Origin: Chryseobacterium panacisoli
GTDB taxonomy: Bacteria; Bacteroidota; Bacteroidia; Flavobacteriales; Weeksellaceae
NCBI RefSeq assembly: GCF_008274625.1
Contig: NZ_VTRU01000003.1
Coordinates: forward strand, 372,001 to 436,000
Direction of reading: 5' to 3'
DNA length: 64,000 nt
The notes beneath the pieces were generated by a model. That model was given only the letters and a program-made list of their open reading frames with translations, ran no database searches and had not been told where the DNA came from. Position 1 is the stretch's first letter. Each line of letters starts with the position of its first letter. Below, piece by piece: positions 61,882 through 64,000 of the stretch. Both the position numbers and the translations under genes were made by a program.

Positions 61882-63072
61882 ATGAGTACAAATATTTTTA
61901 CTCCTTTCACAGAAGAAGAATTGATGCCGAAAGAGGAAAAATTGGAGGTTATTAAAAAGGGAAAACAGTTTAGTATTGGAATTCCTAAAGAGACCTGTCT
62001 CAACGAAAGGAGAACCTGCATCACTCCTGACGCCGTACAGGTGTTGGTAGAGCACGGCCATGAGATCATTATAGAATCCGGGTCCGGAGAAGGTTCGTTT
62101 TTTACAGATTTACAATATTCCGAATCAGGAGCAAAAATCACGAATGATCCTAAAGAAGCTTTCGGGCAGGATCTTATTCTGAAAGTTAACCCTCCTACTG
62201 AAGACGAAATTGAGTACATGAAACCTAATACATATCTGGTTTCAGCACTTCAGATCAACCTCAGAGACAAGGAATATTTTTTAAAACTTGCAGAGAAAAA
62301 AATAAATGCCATTGCTTTTGAATTTATCGTTGATGAATACAAACAGTTGGCACTGGTAAGATTAATTGGGGAAATTGCAGGAACCGTTTCCATTTTATAT
62401 GCTTCAGAGTTATTGGCCTTATCCAATGGCTTAATGTTGGGAGGCATTACAGGAGTAAGACCTGCAGAAGTAGTGATTCTCGGGGCCGGAATTGTAGGGG
62501 AATTTGCTACGAAAGCAGCAATAGGTTTAGGAGCCAGTGTGAAAGTTTTCGACAACTCTCTATCTAAACTGAGAAGACTTCATACGATTGTTGACAGCCG
62601 TGTACCGACTTCTATTATTGATCCTAAAGAACTCAGCAAAAGTTTAAGACGTGCTGATGTAGTGATAGGAGCGCTGCCAAGATTGAATATGACTCCTATT
62701 GTCACTGAAGATATGGTGATGAAAATGAAAAAAGGAAGTGTCATTATTGATATTACCATAGACAACGGTAAAGTTATTGAAACTTCAGAACTCACTACCA
62801 TGGAAGATCCTTATGTCATCAAACACGGTGTTATCCACTGCGGACTTCCGAACCTTACCTCAAGAATGCCGAGAACCACTACGAAAGCCATCTCGAATTT
62901 CTTCCTTTCCTATATTTTAAATTATGACGAAGAGGGCGGCTTTGAAAACATGCTGATCCGCAAAAACGAAATGAAGCAGAGCTTATATATGTACAAAGGA
63001 AGACATACCAAGAAGATCATCTGCGACCGTTTCGGACTTACATACCACGATATCAATCTTTTAATTTTCTAA
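61882..63072 (+). CDS. ald: Alanine dehydrogenase
   Basis: 396 residues of the alanine dehydrogenase / transhydrogenase family. N-terminal GIPKETCLNERRTCITPDAV carries the substrate Arg, KVNPPTEDE the Lys region, and ILGAGIVGEFATKAA (near 197) is the NAD-binding Rossmann motif. GVIHCGLPNLTSRMPRT lies near the C-terminus. It interconverts alanine and pyruvate with NAD. About 15 extra residues precede the usual start. Its stop overlaps the next ATG by one base (TAATG). Confidence 0.88.
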   Translation: MSTNIFTPFTEEELMPKEEKLEVIKKGKQFSIGIPKETCLNERRTCITPDAVQVLVEHGHEIIIESGSGEGSFFTDLQYSESGAKITNDPKEAFGQDLILKVNPPTEDEIEYMKPNTYLVSALQINLRDKEYFLKLAEKKINAIAFEFIVDEYKQLALVRLIGEIAGTVSILYASELLALSNGLMLGGITGVRPAEVVILGAGIVGEFATKAAIGLGASVKVFDNSLSKLRRLHTIVDSRVPTSIIDPKELSKSLRRADVVIGALPRLNMTPIVTEDMVMKMKKGSVIIDITIDNGKVIETSELTTMEDPYVIKHGVIHCGLPNLTSRMPRTTTKAISNFFLSYILNYDEEGGFENMLIRKNEMKQSLYMYKGRHTKKIICDRFGLTYHDINLLIF

Positions 63073-63443
63073 TGAAGAAACTGAAATTTTATGCAATAGG
63101 CTTCATTCCGGGGCTTTTACTCGTATTTTTTATTTTAAACAAAAAAGGGGCAAGTTGCAGCGGTTATCTACCCAACAGCCGGGTTATTGCTGAAAGTCTT
63201 TCCAAAGAATTCAAATATTCTGATGAGGCCAAAAGTGCAATGGCAGCCTATAAGATTGATGAAAAATTCATAAAAGACAGTATCATTACCAAAGGAAAAG
63301 TAGATTTTGATCGCAGCCATGCACAAAAGAAACCTTGTCCGAGCTATCTTTTAACCTATCCTGAAAAAAATCCATCTTACGAAATCACGTATGAAAAATG
63401 TGAAGAAACGGTGATGGTAAACGGTCTTAAAAAACTTAAATAG
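63072..63443 (+). CDS. DUF4258-like small anchored protein
   Basis: 123 residues. One N-terminal membrane helix (about 6-22, YAIGFIPGLLLVFFIL) then a soluble domain with Cys residues at about 29, 89 and 110 (KKPCPSYLLTY, YEKCEETVMV). The KGKVDFDRSHAQKKPC block resembles DUF4258 proteins of Flavobacteriia as I recall them. Starts within the alanine dehydrogenase stop codon and ends 15 bases before the kinase gene, so it belongs to that transcript. Confidence 0.7.
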   Translation: MKKLKFYAIGFIPGLLLVFFILNKKGASCSGYLPNSRVIAESLSKEFKYSDEAKSAMAAYKIDEKFIKDSIITKGKVDFDRSHAQKKPCPSYLLTYPEKNPSYEITYEKCEETVMVNGLKKLK

Positions 63444-63458
63444 TTTTATTACCACATT

Positions 63459-64000
63459 ATGGACGGCAATTATTACATGATTCATGACTATCTGATATTC
63501 ATCGGAGTTTTTGCCATTTTCCTGTTTCTGACGACCAGTATTTACCTTTTCAGCCAGAATCAGAAACTGAATCAGAGAAATACCAAATTATCGGAAACCA
63601 ACAAACTTATTGAACAGCGTCTGAATGAAGTTCGTCTGGAGCATATCGGTACAAAGCTGAATCCGCATTTGTTTAAAAACATTCTTAATTCGGTTCAGTC
63701 TCATGCCTATCAGACATATATGTCACTGGATAAACTGGCCAATGTACTGGATTATATTTTATACGAAAGCAATAATAAGTACGTAAGCCCGAAAGAGGAG
63801 CTCAATTTTGCTTTAAGCCTTATTGAAATTAATAAAATCAAGATCAATCCACTTTTTGACTTCAGAATCAAATCAAGGATTAATAAATCTGATGCTTTGT
63901 ATGAGGAAAAAGTATTTGCTCCGCTGATTTCTGTGGATCTTATTGAAAATGCCTTTAAACATACGGATTTCCTGGCTCAGGATTCTTTTATTTCCATTTA
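63459..64000 (+). CDS. LytS-type sensor histidine kinase (5' part)
   Basis: The first 180 codons of a gene cut by the window edge. One membrane helix (about 10-32), a coiled-coil stretch (QNQKLNQRNTKLSETNKLIE), then the His_kinase domain with the phospho-acceptor His in KLNPHLFKNILNSVQSH (near residue 70). The N-box DLIENAFKHTD begins the ATPase domain near the edge. Such kinases usually pair with a LytTR response regulator, which would lie just outside. Co-transcribed with the two genes before it by spacing. Confidence 0.85.
   Translation, partial: MDGNYYMIHDYLIFIGVFAIFLFLTTSIYLFSQNQKLNQRNTKLSETNKLIEQRLNEVRLEHIGTKLNPHLFKNILNSVQSHAYQTYMSLDKLANVLDYILYESNNKYVSPKEELNFALSLIEINKIKINPLFDFRIKSRINKSDALYEEKVFAPLISVDLIENAFKHTDFLAQDSFISI

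Overview
The window is a piece of chromosome from a flavobacterium, most probably a Chryseobacterium or a close relative in the Weeksellaceae. The DNA is AT-rich. Many genes are preceded by the Bacteroidetes promoter (TTG, about 16-23 bases, then TAnnTTTG) and not by sigma-70 boxes. Families typical of the phylum are present: a DUF5686 outer-membrane protein, an OmpA/DUF937 protein, a fused E1 alpha/beta dehydrogenase, an archaeal-type ProS and a DUF1599 protein. I saw no rRNA, tRNA, CRISPR array, transposase or prophage. Intergenic repeats are frequent.

Layout. 1-9.2 kb: 3' part of an E1 dehydrogenase, a bestrophin channel, a serine hydrolase, a divergent Lrp regulator / PLP lyase pair, a glycosyltransferase, an SDR and an AraC regulator. 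9.2-12.7 kb: a membrane protein with a truncated tandem copy, an RNA methyltransferase, a second methyltransferase and a ZIP transporter. 12.7-19.7 kb: a FadL-like porin with a Trp/Gly-rich lipoprotein, proS, an OmpA-like protein and mntH. 19.76-20.29 kb: an alternating 111/109-bp tandem repeat. 20.4-31.6 kb: grpE, dnaJ, DUF808, TPR, hydrolases, DedA, prfB, an FAD oxidoreductase and an unusual AAA ATPase. 31.7-34.3 kb: an ABC exporter. 34.3-36.8 kb: an ECF sigma / zinc anti-sigma / RclC-like / MsrAB redox-repair cluster. 37-44.5 kb: alaS, a decayed cytochrome c peroxidase, DUF5686 and an M28 peptidase. 44.5-52 kb: the branched-chain amino acid operon ilvEDBNCA. 52-64 kb: folP, DUF1599, a MauE/DoxX-like protein, two small cytosolic proteins, tpiA, a phytase-like lipoprotein, clpP, dnaG, tsaE, alanine dehydrogenase and the start of a LytS-type kinase.

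The most notable find is the ilv leader (about 51.70-52.02 kb, minus strand). A perfect TTG-N19-TACATTTG promoter is followed by two consecutive attenuators. Each has a short ORF dense in Ile/Val (the second also Leu), an antiterminator arm at the end or stop codon of that ORF, and a Rho-independent terminator whose 5' arm the antiterminator can capture. This is the classical ribosome-mediated attenuation design, built twice in series. Three promoters (ilv leader, dnaG and the 11.18 kb methyltransferase) have their -7 box exactly 4 bases before ATG, which predicts leaderless mRNAs.

Second in interest is the stress cluster, in which an ECF-type promoter (TGTCAGG-N15-CGACTATA) lies just before the RclC-like/msrAB genes. 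Several core proteins have lost metal or nucleotide ligands: DnaG (three zinc Cys), DnaJ (zinc centre I) and the AAA ATPase (Walker A and B). All functional calls come from reading the sequence and from family knowledge; no database search was run.
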